Counted from the first letter of the stretch, positions 1-11,116 are shown. The stretch: DNA of 64,000 nt from Acidobacteriota bacterium (GCA_014584705.1 JACTMJ010000006.1:1-64000); one strand, 5' to 3'. Numbers and translations: made by a program. Notes: a model not told the origin generated them from the sequence alone.

Positions 1-1889
<1,889 letters not shown>

Positions 1890-2636
1890 TCTTTGATTCG
1901 TCTGGACCGGTCTCGCTCACTCCCTCTTCGGAATCCCTTCCTTACAGAAGCTTCGCTTCCCGGCCAGGCCTCGCTCGCTGACCACTTGAACGTTCCGCCA
2001 GTTCCGGTCGCTGTCTGACCCGACCCGGCGTTCCCCCGCTTCCCGCCCCGCTCCGTACGAATTCCTTCTTCCGGCGCGGCGCGCTCCGCGGGCGCTCAAG
2101 CTTCCTCAATTTCTCAACTTAAGGCGTGCTTCCAACCCAAATTGTCAAAGATCCCGGCCTCGGATTGGAAGGGATCGCCTTCCCTCCGCGCCTTCTCTTC
2201 GCTCTCCCCGCTCTCCGCCAGAAGCTCTCTCTCGATCACTCCCGCTCCCGGCCGGCTAGCCAGGGGAACCCTGCCCGTAACCCGCGCAACCTTTCCGCCG
2301 CGCCCGGCTACCTCACCCACCCGGCCGCATTCCTGCCGCCCCGGGTGGCGCACTCGTTAGAATGACACACTCTCACGGGCAAAGCAACTCGATGCGAGAG
2401 ACTTTCTGGAGATTTTCTTCAACACCGCACGGCTGGCACCACACGGATTGCCGTAAATATCGGATTTTACAGATGTTATTGCGAATGAAATTTTCTTGCG
2501 TTGAATTCGCAACGCTCCACCGATCAAGAGATGGATGGAAGTTCTGACTCCCATCTCGTCCATTGCGTCCTTTTCTCGTGTTACTGACGTCTGTTCGGAG
2601 CTAGGCTCAGAGCGCCTCCCGTTGTATAACTACGCT
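1890..2636. other. rrn leader and promoter region shared with the divergent gene at 2637
   Basis: This stretch of about 750 bases lies between the 16S 5' end and the next gene; no coding region is credible in it. It should hold the rRNA leader and promoter on the minus strand. Two weak minus-strand promoter candidates exist: TTGCTT, 17 bases, CATTCT (about 2363-2393), and TAAAAT near 2466 in an AT-rich stretch. Neither is a strong match, so no promoter is called separately. The part from 2440 to 2510 is notably AT-richer than its surroundings. Confidence 0.5.
2137..2157 (-). promoter_or_regulatory. boxA-like antitermination site of the rrn leader
   Basis: On the minus strand the leader reads GATCTTTGACAATTTGG about 250 bases upstream of the 16S 5' end. 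It resembles the boxA element of bacterial rRNA leaders (E. coli TGCTCTTTAACA), which loads the Nus antitermination complex. The call rests on similarity and position only. TTGACA inside it could also be read as a -35 box, but no matching -10 follows at 17 bases. Confidence 0.5.
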
Positions 2637-4373
2637 ATGCATCTTTATACGATATTGATTCTCGTCCTGGCGACCGCTTTGGCACCTACCCTGGCTCGGG
2701 CAGATACCTTGCTCGCGCAGTATTTCCGCCTCCTGGACGCTGGCGTATCCCGCGTGGAAGCCAAATTGAAGGCGATGCCGAATGCGAACCTGGCGACACT
2801 CGAATCGCAACCTGGGTGGCGGCCGTTCCCTCACGCCGTTCTACCGCCCGCCGTGCTTTACACCAGGCAGCATCCGGACAACCCTCGCTACCACGATCCA
2901 CGCATGCTCCAACTCGCTCTGCGCATTGGAGACCTTCTTGCCGGAGAGGGAAAGAGCGGCGGCTTCACGCCGCGCCTCGATAGCCATCGCGACACCTACA
3001 TGTGGCTCGAAGCTTACCGCCTGCTCGAAGGCGAGCTTGGCCCGGAGCGGAAGGAGCGCTGGAAACGAGGAATTCAGGCGAACATTGCCGAACTCGTCGA
3101 GGGAACCAGGCAGCGACAGGACCGGGCCTGGTACGCCGCACCTTTCATCGGCACCTCATCCAACCACTACTCCCTCTGGGCTTCGACCCTGTATCTCGGC
3201 GGCCGCGTTCTGGGCGTGAAGGAATGGGAAGAGATGGGCCGGGAGATTCTCCGCCGCTTTGTGCTTGAGGAACAGGCGCCGGACGGCTACTGGGGAGAGC
3301 ACAGCACCGCCGGACCCACCATTGGCTACAACTACCTCACCCTAAGCGGCATTGCCCTCTATGGAGAGATCAGCAAAGATCCCGACGTGCTCGCCGCACT
3401 TCGCCGGGCAACGAATTTCCATAAGAACAGCACTTTCCTTGACGGCACGCCAATCGACGTTTTCAATGACCGGAATCGCTACTGGAGCGTGAGCCCGTGG
3501 GGGCATTTCGCTTTCTCCCACTTCCCGGACGGTCGCGGTTACGCCGCATTTCTCACTAGCTTTTTTGATCCGCAATCGATCTCGATGGAGGCTCTCGGCA
3601 GAATCGCGCAAAACGCAATCTACTACCACGAGGGACCCTCCGAAGCACCCCCACAGCAGCAGGCTTCCTATGCCTACCGGATGAGCGTCCCGGCCGGGGT
3701 GCGAAAAACCGGACCCTGGCAAGTCGCTCTGTCAGGCATGATCGACACCCAGGCACGAACGAATCAGTTTTTCCTTGACCGCCAGGGGCATGTCAGCATT
3801 TTTCATCAAAAGGCCGGATTGATTATCAGCGGCGCGAACTCCAAGCGGCAACCGGAACTCGCGACATTCACGGAGGGAGTTGGCGGCGAGACGGTTCACA
3901 TGCCAATGTCCAGCCGGCTTCAAATGTCCGAGAAGCGGGATCGCCTGTCGCTTGCCTACAACACCTTTTTCGCCGACCTCTATGTGGATCCGCCCTCGGC
4001 GAACGAACTGGATTTTCGCTTCAACGTCTATTCGCGGGGAACTCCCGCACCGGATTCGAAGCTCACGCTGCAACTCGTGCTCACACCGGGAGAGACTCTC
4101 GTCACGGGCACTGGCCGCAGTTTCACAGTCGGCGCGGAACCCATCAATCTCAGCGGCAGCGAGATTGGCGGTGTTCTCAAGCACCATGGCTGGACGCTCG
4201 CCCTCGACCCCAGCGTTCGTCTGCAATGGCCGGTCTACCCGCACAACCCATACGCCAACAAGCCGGAGACCAATCCGCGGCGGGCGGTAGCCATTCTTGT
4301 AGCCCCGCTCAATCTGAAACCGAAGGGTCGCGTGCGTGAGCAGGAGATCGGCTTCAAGCTGACGGCACATTGA
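2637..4373 (+). CDS. secreted heparinase/polysaccharide-lyase-like protein
   Basis: The predicted product has 578 residues. The chosen ATG gives a clean signal peptide (MHLYTILILVLATALAPTLARA, cut near residue 22); the open frame extends upstream but that part is not signal-like. The first two thirds are rich in Trp/Tyr/His and helices (motifs such as SSNHYSLWAS and GYWGEHSTAGPTIGYNYLT), as in alpha/alpha-toroid polysaccharide lyases and heparinase II/III relatives. The last third looks like beta-sandwich. The likely role is degradation of an acidic or uronic-acid polysaccharide in the periplasm or outside the cell. No catalytic residue can be assigned with confidence, so the substrate is unknown. 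It is read divergently from the rRNA operon. Confidence 0.6.
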   Translation: MHLYTILILVLATALAPTLARADTLLAQYFRLLDAGVSRVEAKLKAMPNANLATLESQPGWRPFPHAVLPPAVLYTRQHPDNPRYHDPRMLQLALRIGDLLAGEGKSGGFTPRLDSHRDTYMWLEAYRLLEGELGPERKERWKRGIQANIAELVEGTRQRQDRAWYAAPFIGTSSNHYSLWASTLYLGGRVLGVKEWEEMGREILRRFVLEEQAPDGYWGEHSTAGPTIGYNYLTLSGIALYGEISKDPDVLAALRRATNFHKNSTFLDGTPIDVFNDRNRYWSVSPWGHFAFSHFPDGRGYAAFLTSFFDPQSISMEALGRIAQNAIYYHEGPSEAPPQQQASYAYRMSVPAGVRKTGPWQVALSGMIDTQARTNQFFLDRQGHVSIFHQKAGLIISGANSKRQPELATFTEGVGGETVHMPMSSRLQMSEKRDRLSLAYNTFFADLYVDPPSANELDFRFNVYSRGTPAPDSKLTLQLVLTPGETLVTGTGRSFTVGAEPINLSGSEIGGVLKHHGWTLALDPSVRLQWPVYPHNPYANKPETNPRRAVAILVAPLNLKPKGRVREQEIGFKLTAH

Positions 4374-4387
4374 TACGCGCGGCGCGC

Positions 4388-4401
4388 CGGGCGGAAGCCC
4401 G
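4388..4401 (+). terminator. GC-rich hairpin after the lyase-like gene
   Basis: CGGGC-GGAA-GCCCG forms a 5-bp stem 14 bases after the stop at 4373, inside a larger GC-rich potential stem (GGCGCGCC ... GGCCGCGCC). There is no T-tract, so termination efficiency is uncertain. Confidence 0.35.
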
Positions 4402-4478
4402 CGTCCGGCCGCGCCGCACTCCGGCGGGAGAAACCAGGGAGGCCAATCAGGCCGGTTTGTTATGCTGAGGTCCGGAAC

Positions 4479-4991
4479 ATGAAACCGAATCTCACGCCCC
4501 GGCTAGTCCGGGAATCACACGCCATGCTGGCCGAGTTGGCCCTTCCCGGGGATGCCAACAATTGGGGTTTCCTGCTGGGCGGGAAGTTGATGCATCTCGT
4601 GGATATCTGCGGCGCGCTGGCGGCCATGAAGCACGCCAGATGCCCCGTGGTTACGGCATCCGCGGATTCCATCAATTTCATGCACCCGATCTACATGAAT
4701 CAGTTGATTACGCTGCAATCGAGTGTGAATCGCGTATTCAAGACTTCCATGGAAGTGGGCGTGCGGGTGGTTGTGGAGGACGTAATGACGGGTGAGCGAA
4801 GGCACACTACCTCCGCCTACCTCACCTTCGTCGCTATCGATGAGAACGGAAAGCCCGTGCCGGTTGCACCCGTGATTCCGGAGACAGACGAAGAAAAACG
4901 GCGCTTCGAGGAAGCGAGCGTGCGCCGCGAGTATCGTCTCGCCAAGCGCAACCGCCTCAAGCAGCAGTTGGATCAGGGAATCGGGTCATAA
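4479..4991 (+). CDS. acyl-CoA thioesterase (hot-dog fold, YciA/BACH type)
   Basis: The product of 170 residues is a cytoplasmic hot-dog thioesterase that hydrolyses acyl-CoA to free acid and CoA. Family marks are NNWGFLLGGKLMHLVDICGALAA (about residues 27-49, with the active-site Asp/Asn region), VTASADSINFMHPIYMNQLITLQSSVNRVFKTSMEVGV and the C-terminal STAYLTFVA-like strand. A short charged tail follows (KRRFEEASVRREYRLAKRNRLKQQ). The ATG at 4479 has a GAGG ribosome site 8 bases upstream. It stands alone, convergent with the hfq-like gene. Confidence 0.88.
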   Translation: MKPNLTPRLVRESHAMLAELALPGDANNWGFLLGGKLMHLVDICGALAAMKHARCPVVTASADSINFMHPIYMNQLITLQSSVNRVFKTSMEVGVRVVVEDVMTGERRHTTSAYLTFVAIDENGKPVPVAPVIPETDEEKRRFEEASVRREYRLAKRNRLKQQLDQGIGS

Positions 4992-5021
4992 TCAACGAAC
5001 GCGCGCCCGGCACGCCACGAA

Positions 5022-5309
5022 TCAAGCGTCCAGCTCTTCTTCTTCCTTGTACAAATACTTGATGTTGCGCTTGTAGATCAGAAGATTGGGCGCGTCGTCC
5101 CGGTTCACCTTGATGCAGGAACGGTCATACCATTCGACCACCCCGCGGATGACCTCGCCATCGCCGAGCACCACCACCATGGGTGTCTTGGATTGCATTT
5201 GCTTGACGTAATAGTAGTTTTCCGCGTTGGTCTGTTCGTGTGGAACGCTCTTCTTTGTCCCCCCGCCGCTCCCCGAGGCGGTGTGAGCTTTTCCGTTGCT
5301 GGGCTGCAT
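5022..5309 (-). CDS. hfq: Hfq-like RNA chaperone (Sm fold), divergent
   Basis: The product of 95 residues is an RNA-binding Sm-like protein, expected to form a hexamer and help small RNAs pair with mRNAs. A Gly/Ser/Thr-rich N-terminal tail precedes the Sm1 core (TPMVVVLGDGEVIRGVVEWYDRSCIKV). In the Sm2 region the usual KHAIST is replaced by KRNIKYL. The start at 5309 is preferred because GAGG lies 11 bases upstream; ATGs at 5330 and 5483 are in frame. The 5483 ATG overlaps the holB stop as TGATG, which could couple translation and give a 153-residue form, but that extension is basic, low in GC at third positions and unlike the family. It is the last gene of the proS-to-hfq run. Confidence 0.75.
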   Translation of the reverse strand: MQPSNGKAHTASGSGGGTKKSVPHEQTNAENYYYVKQMQSKTPMVVVLGDGEVIRGVVEWYDRSCIKVNRDDAPNLLIYKRNIKYLYKEEEELDA

Positions 5310-5482
5310 ATGTTCTTTTACCTCAAGCATGGAAGGGCGAATGAGTTTTCTGTTGGCGGTAAGCAAGGCTATTGAATCCCGTCCGAAGATTTTTGTGACT
5401 CGTGACGTCTTCGATTGCGGCTTTTCGGGCCGTTGGGTCTTATTCAGACGTCGTGGTGTTGTTTTCAGTTTTAGCACACGCA

Positions 5483-6556
5483 TCAGCCACGGGCAAGGGC
5501 TGCTTGAAGGTCCAACAGGTAATCATCCAGCGCCACGGCTTTTTGGATGTTGCGGCGCAGAAGCCGGTCGATTCTTGTTGCGCCTTCCGTCGCTTTCACG
5601 ATCCAGCGAAGATCCAGCGACGGGGCCATCGCCGCCAGCGCGCCGCGGTATTCGGGATGGCGCAGAAGCGGCCCATCCGCGCGCAGATGCAACAGGTCCT
5701 GCAGCAGCGAGATGAGGATCTCGAGATAGTCCTCCAGGCGCTCCGCCTTCTTCGAAACGGTACTTTCGGAAACGCGCAGCCACTCGCTGAAGGGCTTGCG
5801 GTTGGCGGCAACTTCGAGCAGCGTCAGCATCGCGTCGGCACGCATGCGATACGCTTCGAGGTCGATCGTCAGCGCCTTGCCGGGGCAGCCGGCCGAAATT
5901 CGCGTGCGCGCATCCAACTCGCCCGGCGGAACGCCCTTGTCGCGCAACACCTCGCGAACTTCCTCGTCGGTCAAACGATTCAGATAGAGGGAAACCGAGC
6001 GCGACCGAATGGTTGGCAGCAACTCGTACGGATTTGTCGTCGTGCCAATGATGAGCAGAAAGGAAGGCGGCTCTTCGAGAATCTTGAGCAGCGAGTTGGC
6101 CGCCTGCTCATTGGCGCGGTCCATTTCGTCAATCAGAAAGACGCGGCGCGAACCCTTGAGCGGATTGAACTGGGCGTGCTCCTTCATCAGCCGCATTTGC
6201 TGAATGGAAATCTGGCGCAGCGGGCCTTCCGGCGGGAATGTGAGGAAGTCCGGGTGCGAGGCAAAAAACAGCGGATCTTCAGCCCGCTTCTCGGAGGCCA
6301 GCGCAACGCGCTCTTCCAGCCGTTCCCGATTGGCCGGTAATGAGAGATCGTCGGCTTCAATCTTCTCCGCATCCCCCAGCAGCAGCGCGGCAAAGCGCCG
6401 CGCGAGTGTTGCTTTGCCGACCCCTTCCGGGCCGCAGAGCAGGATCGAATGGGGGATTCGCCCCGTGGCCGCGATGCCTTCCAGCAGCGCGCGGGTAGGT
6501 GCGTTCCCGGCAAAGTGGTCCATTCGCGGTATGGGATTTCGTGCCTCGATAGCCAT
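5483..6556 (-). CDS. holB: DNA polymerase III delta' subunit (clamp loader)
   Basis: The product of 357 residues is the delta' subunit of the clamp loader, which helps open and place the beta clamp on primed DNA. It has a Walker A-like GPEGVGKAT (about 42-50), a Walker B region VFLIDEMD, and the sensor-type segments AANSLLKILEEPP and LPTIRSRS that mark the DnaX/HolB family. The four zinc-binding cysteines common in DnaX/HolB domains are absent here. The C-terminal collar region is helical. The gene follows tmk by 29 bases, a pairing common in bacteria, and its TGA overlaps an ATG of the hfq frame. A second ATG (6523) is possible. Confidence 0.93.
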   Translation of the reverse strand: MAIEARNPIPRMDHFAGNAPTRALLEGIAATGRIPHSILLCGPEGVGKATLARRFAALLLGDAEKIEADDLSLPANRERLEERVALASEKRAEDPLFFASHPDFLTFPPEGPLRQISIQQMRLMKEHAQFNPLKGSRRVFLIDEMDRANEQAANSLLKILEEPPSFLLIIGTTTNPYELLPTIRSRSVSLYLNRLTDEEVREVLRDKGVPPGELDARTRISAGCPGKALTIDLEAYRMRADAMLTLLEVAANRKPFSEWLRVSESTVSKKAERLEDYLEILISLLQDLLHLRADGPLLRHPEYRGALAAMAPSLDLRWIVKATEGATRIDRLLRRNIQKAVALDDYLLDLQAALARG

Positions 6557-6585
6557 AGTCAGCGCGGGTTCGTTCAGCCCGCTCC

Positions 6586-7320
6586 CTATCGTCTCAAACC
6601 TGCGTCATGCTCCAGCATCGCCGCTTCGAACATGGATGCAATGTCGCCCGCAATACTCGCGGCATCGCGGTTCCCATTCACGACGCGAATGCGCTCCGGG
6701 TGGACCTTGGCGAGAGCCAGATACCCTTCGCGAACCTTGGCATGAAACTCGCGCGACTCTTCGTCCATCCGCGTCTCCGTGCTGCCGCTTACCTCATTGC
6801 GGGCGACGGCGCGGGAGATGCTGGTATCGAGATCGATATCAAGCAGGATCGTGAGGTCCGGCGTCAACCCCTGGCAGCTCAGTGCGTCGAGCACATCCAC
6901 CACTTCAGAACCAAGCCCGCGCGCCGCGCCCTGGTAGACCGTCGTGGAATCCGTGAAGCGGTCGCTGATCACCACCTTGCCCGCCAGCAACGCGGGGAGA
7001 ATGACCTCCTCCACCGCCTGGGCGCGGCTGGCGAAATAGAGCAGCAACTCCGCCGCGGGCTGCAAGTGCATATTCGCCGCGTCGAGCAAGATCGCCCGGA
7101 TCTGCTTTCCGATGAACGTGCCGCCGGGTTCCCGGTTCACCACCACGTCCCTACCCTGTCCACGCAGCCGCTCCACAAGCAATTCAATCTGCGTTCCCTT
7201 GCCCGCGCCATCCGTCCCTTCAAAACTCACGAAGAAGCCCGGATACGCGGGTCTGGACGGACGGCCGGCGCACACCAGCCCCGCGCGAACGGCCGCGGCA
7301 AAATCGGCTGCATCAGGCAT
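6586..7320 (-). CDS. tmk: thymidylate kinase
   Basis: The product of 244 residues phosphorylates dTMP to dTDP in dTTP synthesis. The P-loop FEGTDGAGKGTQ is at about residues 33-44, the DR motif is in VVISDRFTDSTTVYQGAARGLG, and REPGG binds substrate. The protein carries about 25 extra residues before the first strand (MPDAADFAAAVRAGLVCAGRPSRPAYPG); no in-frame ATG lies closer to the domain. The ATG overlaps the end of the aminotransferase gene by 8 bases, suggesting coupled translation. The family is normally 200-215 residues. Confidence 0.93.
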   Translation of the reverse strand: MPDAADFAAAVRAGLVCAGRPSRPAYPGFFVSFEGTDGAGKGTQIELLVERLRGQGRDVVVNREPGGTFIGKQIRAILLDAANMHLQPAAELLLYFASRAQAVEEVILPALLAGKVVISDRFTDSTTVYQGAARGLGSEVVDVLDALSCQGLTPDLTILLDIDLDTSISRAVARNEVSGSTETRMDEESREFHAKVREGYLALAKVHPERIRVVNGNRDAASIAGDIASMFEAAMLEHDAGLRR

Positions 7321-8446
7321 GGTTCAGCGCCCTTTTCAGCGCGGCGGCAAATGCGTCGATGTCGGATTCGTCGTTATAGTAGTGCGGCGACACCCGCAGG
7401 AAGCCGGATCGCGCGGATATCAGGATGCCGTCGCTCTCCATCCTACGGGCGATCTCACCGGGGTCCGTGCCGGGCAGGCGTGCAGCTACAATGTGCCCGT
7501 TCGCCAGCGCATTCTCGTCCCCAAGGGGAACCGCGCCCACGGAGCGCAGCACGTCCCGCGTCATCCCCGCCAAACGGAGCGTTCGCGCCTCCGCCTCCGC
7601 CAGGCCCATTTCCACGAGGAGGCGAATCGCTTCCCGCATGGCGAATAGATTCACAAAGGGGAGCATCCCGCCCTCATAGCGATCGGCGGCTTCCGAAAAT
7701 TCCGGCCGGCCATCGTGCAAATTGTTGACGTTTCGCCAGTTGCGGTCGCTTCTCCACCCGACCGTGGCGGGCTTAAGCCACTGGCGGGTCCGCCGCGGAA
7801 CGAGCATAAAACCCGCGCCCGGAGGGCTGTTCATCCATTTGTACGCATTCACGGAATAGAGGTCCGGTTCGCACGCGCCGAAATCGAACTGGCGCGCTCC
7901 GGCGGTTTGCGTACCGTCCACATAGAGCAGGCCACCCTGGGCGCGCAGTTTCGCGGCCATCTCCGGCACGGGCGCTTCCATTCCATTTGCGTAATTCGTT
8001 TGGGAAACCGCCATCATGCGCGTGCGTTCATTCAACGCGGATTCCCATTCCGTGAGACGCGTTCGCACCAACCGCACGCCCCGTTCCTCGATCACCGCCG
8101 CCGCGTAGATCTGGTTCGGAAATTCCTCTTCGAAGGTAACGATCTCATCGCCCTTGCGCCAATCAATCCCGTTCACCAGCAGGGAGAGCGCACTGGATGT
8201 GTGCGGAATGAATGCCACATCGTCGACGCTTGCGCCAAAGAGTTGCGCCACATCCTGGCGGATGTCGTCAGCCTCGGCGAACCAATCGAGGAAGTCCCGC
8301 CCGCCAAGAAGGTTGCGGTTATTGTAGTGGCGCGCGATGGCGGATTGCGCCCGCAGTGGGACCTGCCCGAACGTGGCCGTATTCAGCCACGTGCAATGGG
8401 CCAACGCGGGGAACTCATCCCGAACGGATTGCCAGTCTGTCGTCAT
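7313..8446 (-). CDS. class V aminotransferase (cysteine-desulfurase-like, PLP)
   Basis: The product of 377 residues is a fold-type I PLP enzyme of the class V group. Visible marks are HTSSALSLLVNG (phosphate/cofactor contacts, about residues 82-93), the Asp in YVDGTQTAGA, and the lysine in SVNAYKWMNSPPGAGF expected to hold PLP. The C-terminal small domain ends FLRVSPHYYNDESDIDAF, a motif shared with isopenicillin-N-epimerase and cysteine-desulfurase-like proteins. The substrate cannot be read from sequence; no active-site cysteine loop typical of SufS/IscS was noticed. It sits between proS and tmk, overlapping tmk. Confidence 0.85.
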   Translation of the reverse strand: MTTDWQSVRDEFPALAHCTWLNTATFGQVPLRAQSAIARHYNNRNLLGGRDFLDWFAEADDIRQDVAQLFGASVDDVAFIPHTSSALSLLVNGIDWRKGDEIVTFEEEFPNQIYAAAVIEERGVRLVRTRLTEWESALNERTRMMAVSQTNYANGMEAPVPEMAAKLRAQGGLLYVDGTQTAGARQFDFGACEPDLYSVNAYKWMNSPPGAGFMLVPRRTRQWLKPATVGWRSDRNWRNVNNLHDGRPEFSEAADRYEGGMLPFVNLFAMREAIRLLVEMGLAEAEARTLRLAGMTRDVLRSVGAVPLGDENALANGHIVAARLPGTDPGEIARRMESDGILISARSGFLRVSPHYYNDESDIDAFAAALKRALNHA

Positions 8447-8453
8447 TGCACTC

Positions 8454-8474
8454 GCGGGGCGCAGACGGCCCCGC
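8454..8474 (-). terminator. hairpin between proS and the aminotransferase gene
   Basis: GCGGGGC-GCAGACG-GCCCCGC is a perfect 7-bp stem 8 bases upstream of the aminotransferase start. An alternative outer pairing of CACTCGCG (8449-8456) with CGCGAGTG (8503-8510) shares bases with it, so the two structures exclude each other. There is also a direct repeat CTGCATTC at 8484 and 8496. It may end proS transcripts or act in the leader; no T-tract follows. Confidence 0.35.
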
Positions 8475-8521
8475 CTCCTTCGCCTGCATTCACGACTGCA
8501 TTCGCGAGTGAGGCTCGCGGT

Positions 8522-10255
8522 CTATTCCTGTGCCGGCTCGGGTTCCGCCGTGGCCTGCTTCACCCGTCGCAATACCTCTTCCATCGCGGCATGCACGGAG
8601 ATATCCGCGCTCTCGCCGCTCCGGCGATCGAAGATCTCCACCACGCCTTCGGTGATCTTCTTGCCCACCGTCACACGCAACGGTACGCCGATGAGATCGG
8701 CATCCTTGAACTTCACGCCGGCACGCTCCTTGCGATCGTCGAGAAGAGCGTCGACGCCCCATTCCCGGCATTCGCGATAGACGCGCTCGGCCGCTTCGAA
8801 CTGCTCCGGCACATCCGGGTTCACGGGCGTAATCACGACGTCGAAGGGCGCGATGGCGGCGGGCAGCACGATGCCGTTCTTATCGTGGAAGAGTTCGATG
8901 GCGGCGGCGAGAATGCGCTCCACGCCGATGCCGTAGCTTCCCATGATCGGCGTCACTTCCTTGCCTTCGTCGTTGAGCACGCGCAGGCCCATTGATTCCG
9001 AGTACTTGTAACCCAGCTTGAAGATATGCCCAATCTCCATTGCTTTGCGCACTTCCAGCACGCCCGCGCCATCCGCGGTGCGGTCGCCCGCCGCGGCCTG
9101 CCGCAGGTCGGCGAACTCCGCTTCGAAATCCTCACCGATGGTGGCATTCTTCAGGTGATAGTCGTCCTTGTTGGCGCCACAAATCATGTTGCGGCGGCCC
9201 CGCAACGCTTCGTCGGCAAGGATGCGCATGTTGCTTACGCCGATCGGGCCCAGGCTGCCCGCTTCCGCCCCGAACCATTCCAGAATTTCGTGCGGGTGCG
9301 CCGGGCGAATTTCCCGTGCCCCCGTGAATCCTTCGAGTTTGGTTTCACTCAGCGAGTGATCTCCCCGCAACAACACGAGCAGCGGTTTCTCGTCCGCCAC
9401 CATCACCAGACTTTTTATCTGCGACGTTTCCGGAAGCCCGGTGAATGCGGCCACCTCGGCGATCGTCTTCTTCCCCGGGGTGTGGAACTCCTCGGGAGTC
9501 AGGTCCCCATCCGGGTCGGATTGCGCGGGCGGCTGCGCAAGAGAAATCGCCTTCTCCAGATTTGCCGCGTAGCCGGTTTCCTTGGAAACCGCCACGAAAT
9601 CTTCCCCGGCTTCGCTCAGTACCATAAACTCATGGCTCTGGCTGCCGCCCATCGCGCCCGAGTGCGCTTCCACGGCGGTGAATTCCAGGCCGCAGCGATT
9701 GAAGATGCGGTTATATGCCTTGAAGTGCTTGTCGTAAGCAACATCGAGGCCGGAAGCGTCCAGATCGAAGGAATAGGAATCCTTCATCGTGAACTGCCGC
9801 GTGCGCAGGAGGCCGGAGCGGGGGCGCGGCTCATCCCGAAACTTCGTCTGAATCTGGTACCAGATCTGGGGCAACTGCCGGTAGGTATTGAGTTCGCCGC
9901 GGGCGATGCTGGTCATCACCTCCTCGTGCGTCATACCCAGGCAGAGTTCCCGGCCGAAGCGATCCTTGAGCCGGAACATATTGTCGCCCATCACTTCCCA
10001 GCGTCCGGATTCCTGCCAGACATCGGCGGGGTTGAGCGCGGGTAGATACATTTCCTGCGCGCCGATCGCATCCATTTCCTCGCGGATGATCTTCTGGATC
10101 TTCAGCAGCGAACGCTGGGCAAGCAGCAAATAGCTGTATACGCCGGCGGCCAGTTGGCGTACGTAGCCGGCACGCAGCATCAAGCGGTGGCTAGCCACCT
10201 CGGCTTCCGCGGGGTCTTCCCGCAGGGTGGGGATAAAAAGCTTACTCCAATACAT
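8522..10255 (-). CDS. proS: prolyl-tRNA synthetase (bacterial type with editing domain)
   Basis: The product of 577 residues charges tRNA-Pro with proline. Class II motif 1 lies near the N-terminus (LMLRAGYVRQLAAGVYSYLLLAQRSL), motif 2 is TKFRDEPRPRSGLLRTRQFTMKD (about 137-159), and motif 3 is MGSYGIGVERILAAAIE near residue 430. Between them is the inserted editing (INS) domain (about 225-390), including the lysine-containing IKSLVM segment that clears Ala-tRNA-Pro. A C-terminal anticodon-binding domain follows. Length fits the bacterial family. It is the first gene of the minus-strand run proS, aminotransferase, tmk, holB, hfq. Confidence 0.97.
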   Translation of the reverse strand: MYWSKLFIPTLREDPAEAEVASHRLMLRAGYVRQLAAGVYSYLLLAQRSLLKIQKIIREEMDAIGAQEMYLPALNPADVWQESGRWEVMGDNMFRLKDRFGRELCLGMTHEEVMTSIARGELNTYRQLPQIWYQIQTKFRDEPRPRSGLLRTRQFTMKDSYSFDLDASGLDVAYDKHFKAYNRIFNRCGLEFTAVEAHSGAMGGSQSHEFMVLSEAGEDFVAVSKETGYAANLEKAISLAQPPAQSDPDGDLTPEEFHTPGKKTIAEVAAFTGLPETSQIKSLVMVADEKPLLVLLRGDHSLSETKLEGFTGAREIRPAHPHEILEWFGAEAGSLGPIGVSNMRILADEALRGRRNMICGANKDDYHLKNATIGEDFEAEFADLRQAAAGDRTADGAGVLEVRKAMEIGHIFKLGYKYSESMGLRVLNDEGKEVTPIMGSYGIGVERILAAAIELFHDKNGIVLPAAIAPFDVVITPVNPDVPEQFEAAERVYRECREWGVDALLDDRKERAGVKFKDADLIGVPLRVTVGKKITEGVVEIFDRRSGESADISVHAAMEEVLRRVKQATAEPEPAQE

Positions 10256-10387
10256 GGGTGGTGCGGATCGGACGGTCTGAATTCAACAACTTTTCAATGT
10301 ACCATGCAGCCATGCGAATCCCCCCGTCGCGGACGCGCGCCGGACGCCCGGCGGCCGCGCAGTCCCGTTTCCGATAAACTAGGGCGC

Positions 10388-11092
10388 ATGAGCCGGATTC
10401 TTCTAGCGCTCGCTCTTCTGTGCTCGCTGCTTGCCGCGGCCAGCAATCCTGGTCCCTTTGAGAGCACGGCCCGCTCCTCGAAAGTAACCATCAACGCGGA
10501 ACTGTACCTTGATCGCGGCCAGGTGGAAAAGCTCATCGGAAACAGCCTGGACGGCTACCTGGTGGTGGTGAAGGTGAAGATTTCCTCGAACCGGCCCAAT
10601 GAGCAGATTCGGCTTTTCCGCGACGATTTCGTGCTGGTGAGCAGCAAGGATGGCCAGCGTTCGGAACCCTTTTCACCGGAGATGCTCGCCGGTACCTCCA
10701 CCATGGTCGTGAACGAGGTCGTGATTTCGAGCGGGCCGATCATGGGGCAAAATACCGGTCCTGTGATTGGCGGCGGCATTCCCGGAGGCGGTCCCGTCCC
10801 CACCGGACCGCCGCGCCGCATCGATTCGCCCGGCAGCCATGGCGGTACCGCGGGTTCCCCCACCGCCACCGCTACTGGAATCGAGCAGCAGATCCGCGAC
10901 GGCAAATCTGGGGATAAGCAAGTTGCCTGGCTTGAAACCCTCAAGTCCAAAGTGCTCAAGGAAGGCGAACTGACGGAGCCTCATGAGGGCTTGCTTTACT
11001 TCCCGCTCAACGGAAAGCACAAGCCGAAGCAGATCACGCTGCTTTACAATGGCGCGAATCCGCGCCTGGAACTGACGTTCAGCGATAAGTGA
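10388..11092 (+). CDS. secreted hypothetical protein with Gly/Pro-rich linker
   Basis: The product of 234 residues begins with a signal peptide (MSRILLALALLCSLLAAAS); the longer open frame to 10154 runs through the proS start and is not signal-like. Residues about 25-115 look like a beta-rich domain (KVTINAELYLDRGQVEKLIG, NEQIRLFRDDFVLVSS). A low-complexity linker follows (GGGIPGGGPVPTGPPRR), then a C-terminal part with KQVAWLETLKSKVLKEGELTEPHEGLLYFPLNGKHKPKQITLLYNG, which resembles the end of bacterial domains predicted to be immunoglobulin-like. I do not recognise a named family. It was probably exported to the periplasm or outer surface. Confidence 0.6.
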   Translation: MSRILLALALLCSLLAAASNPGPFESTARSSKVTINAELYLDRGQVEKLIGNSLDGYLVVVKVKISSNRPNEQIRLFRDDFVLVSSKDGQRSEPFSPEMLAGTSTMVVNEVVISSGPIMGQNTGPVIGGGIPGGGPVPTGPPRRIDSPGSHGGTAGSPTATATGIEQQIRDGKSGDKQVAWLETLKSKVLKEGELTEPHEGLLYFPLNGKHKPKQITLLYNGANPRLELTFSDK

Positions 11093-11116
11093 CCGGCACC
11101 CGGCGGACGGCCAGGC

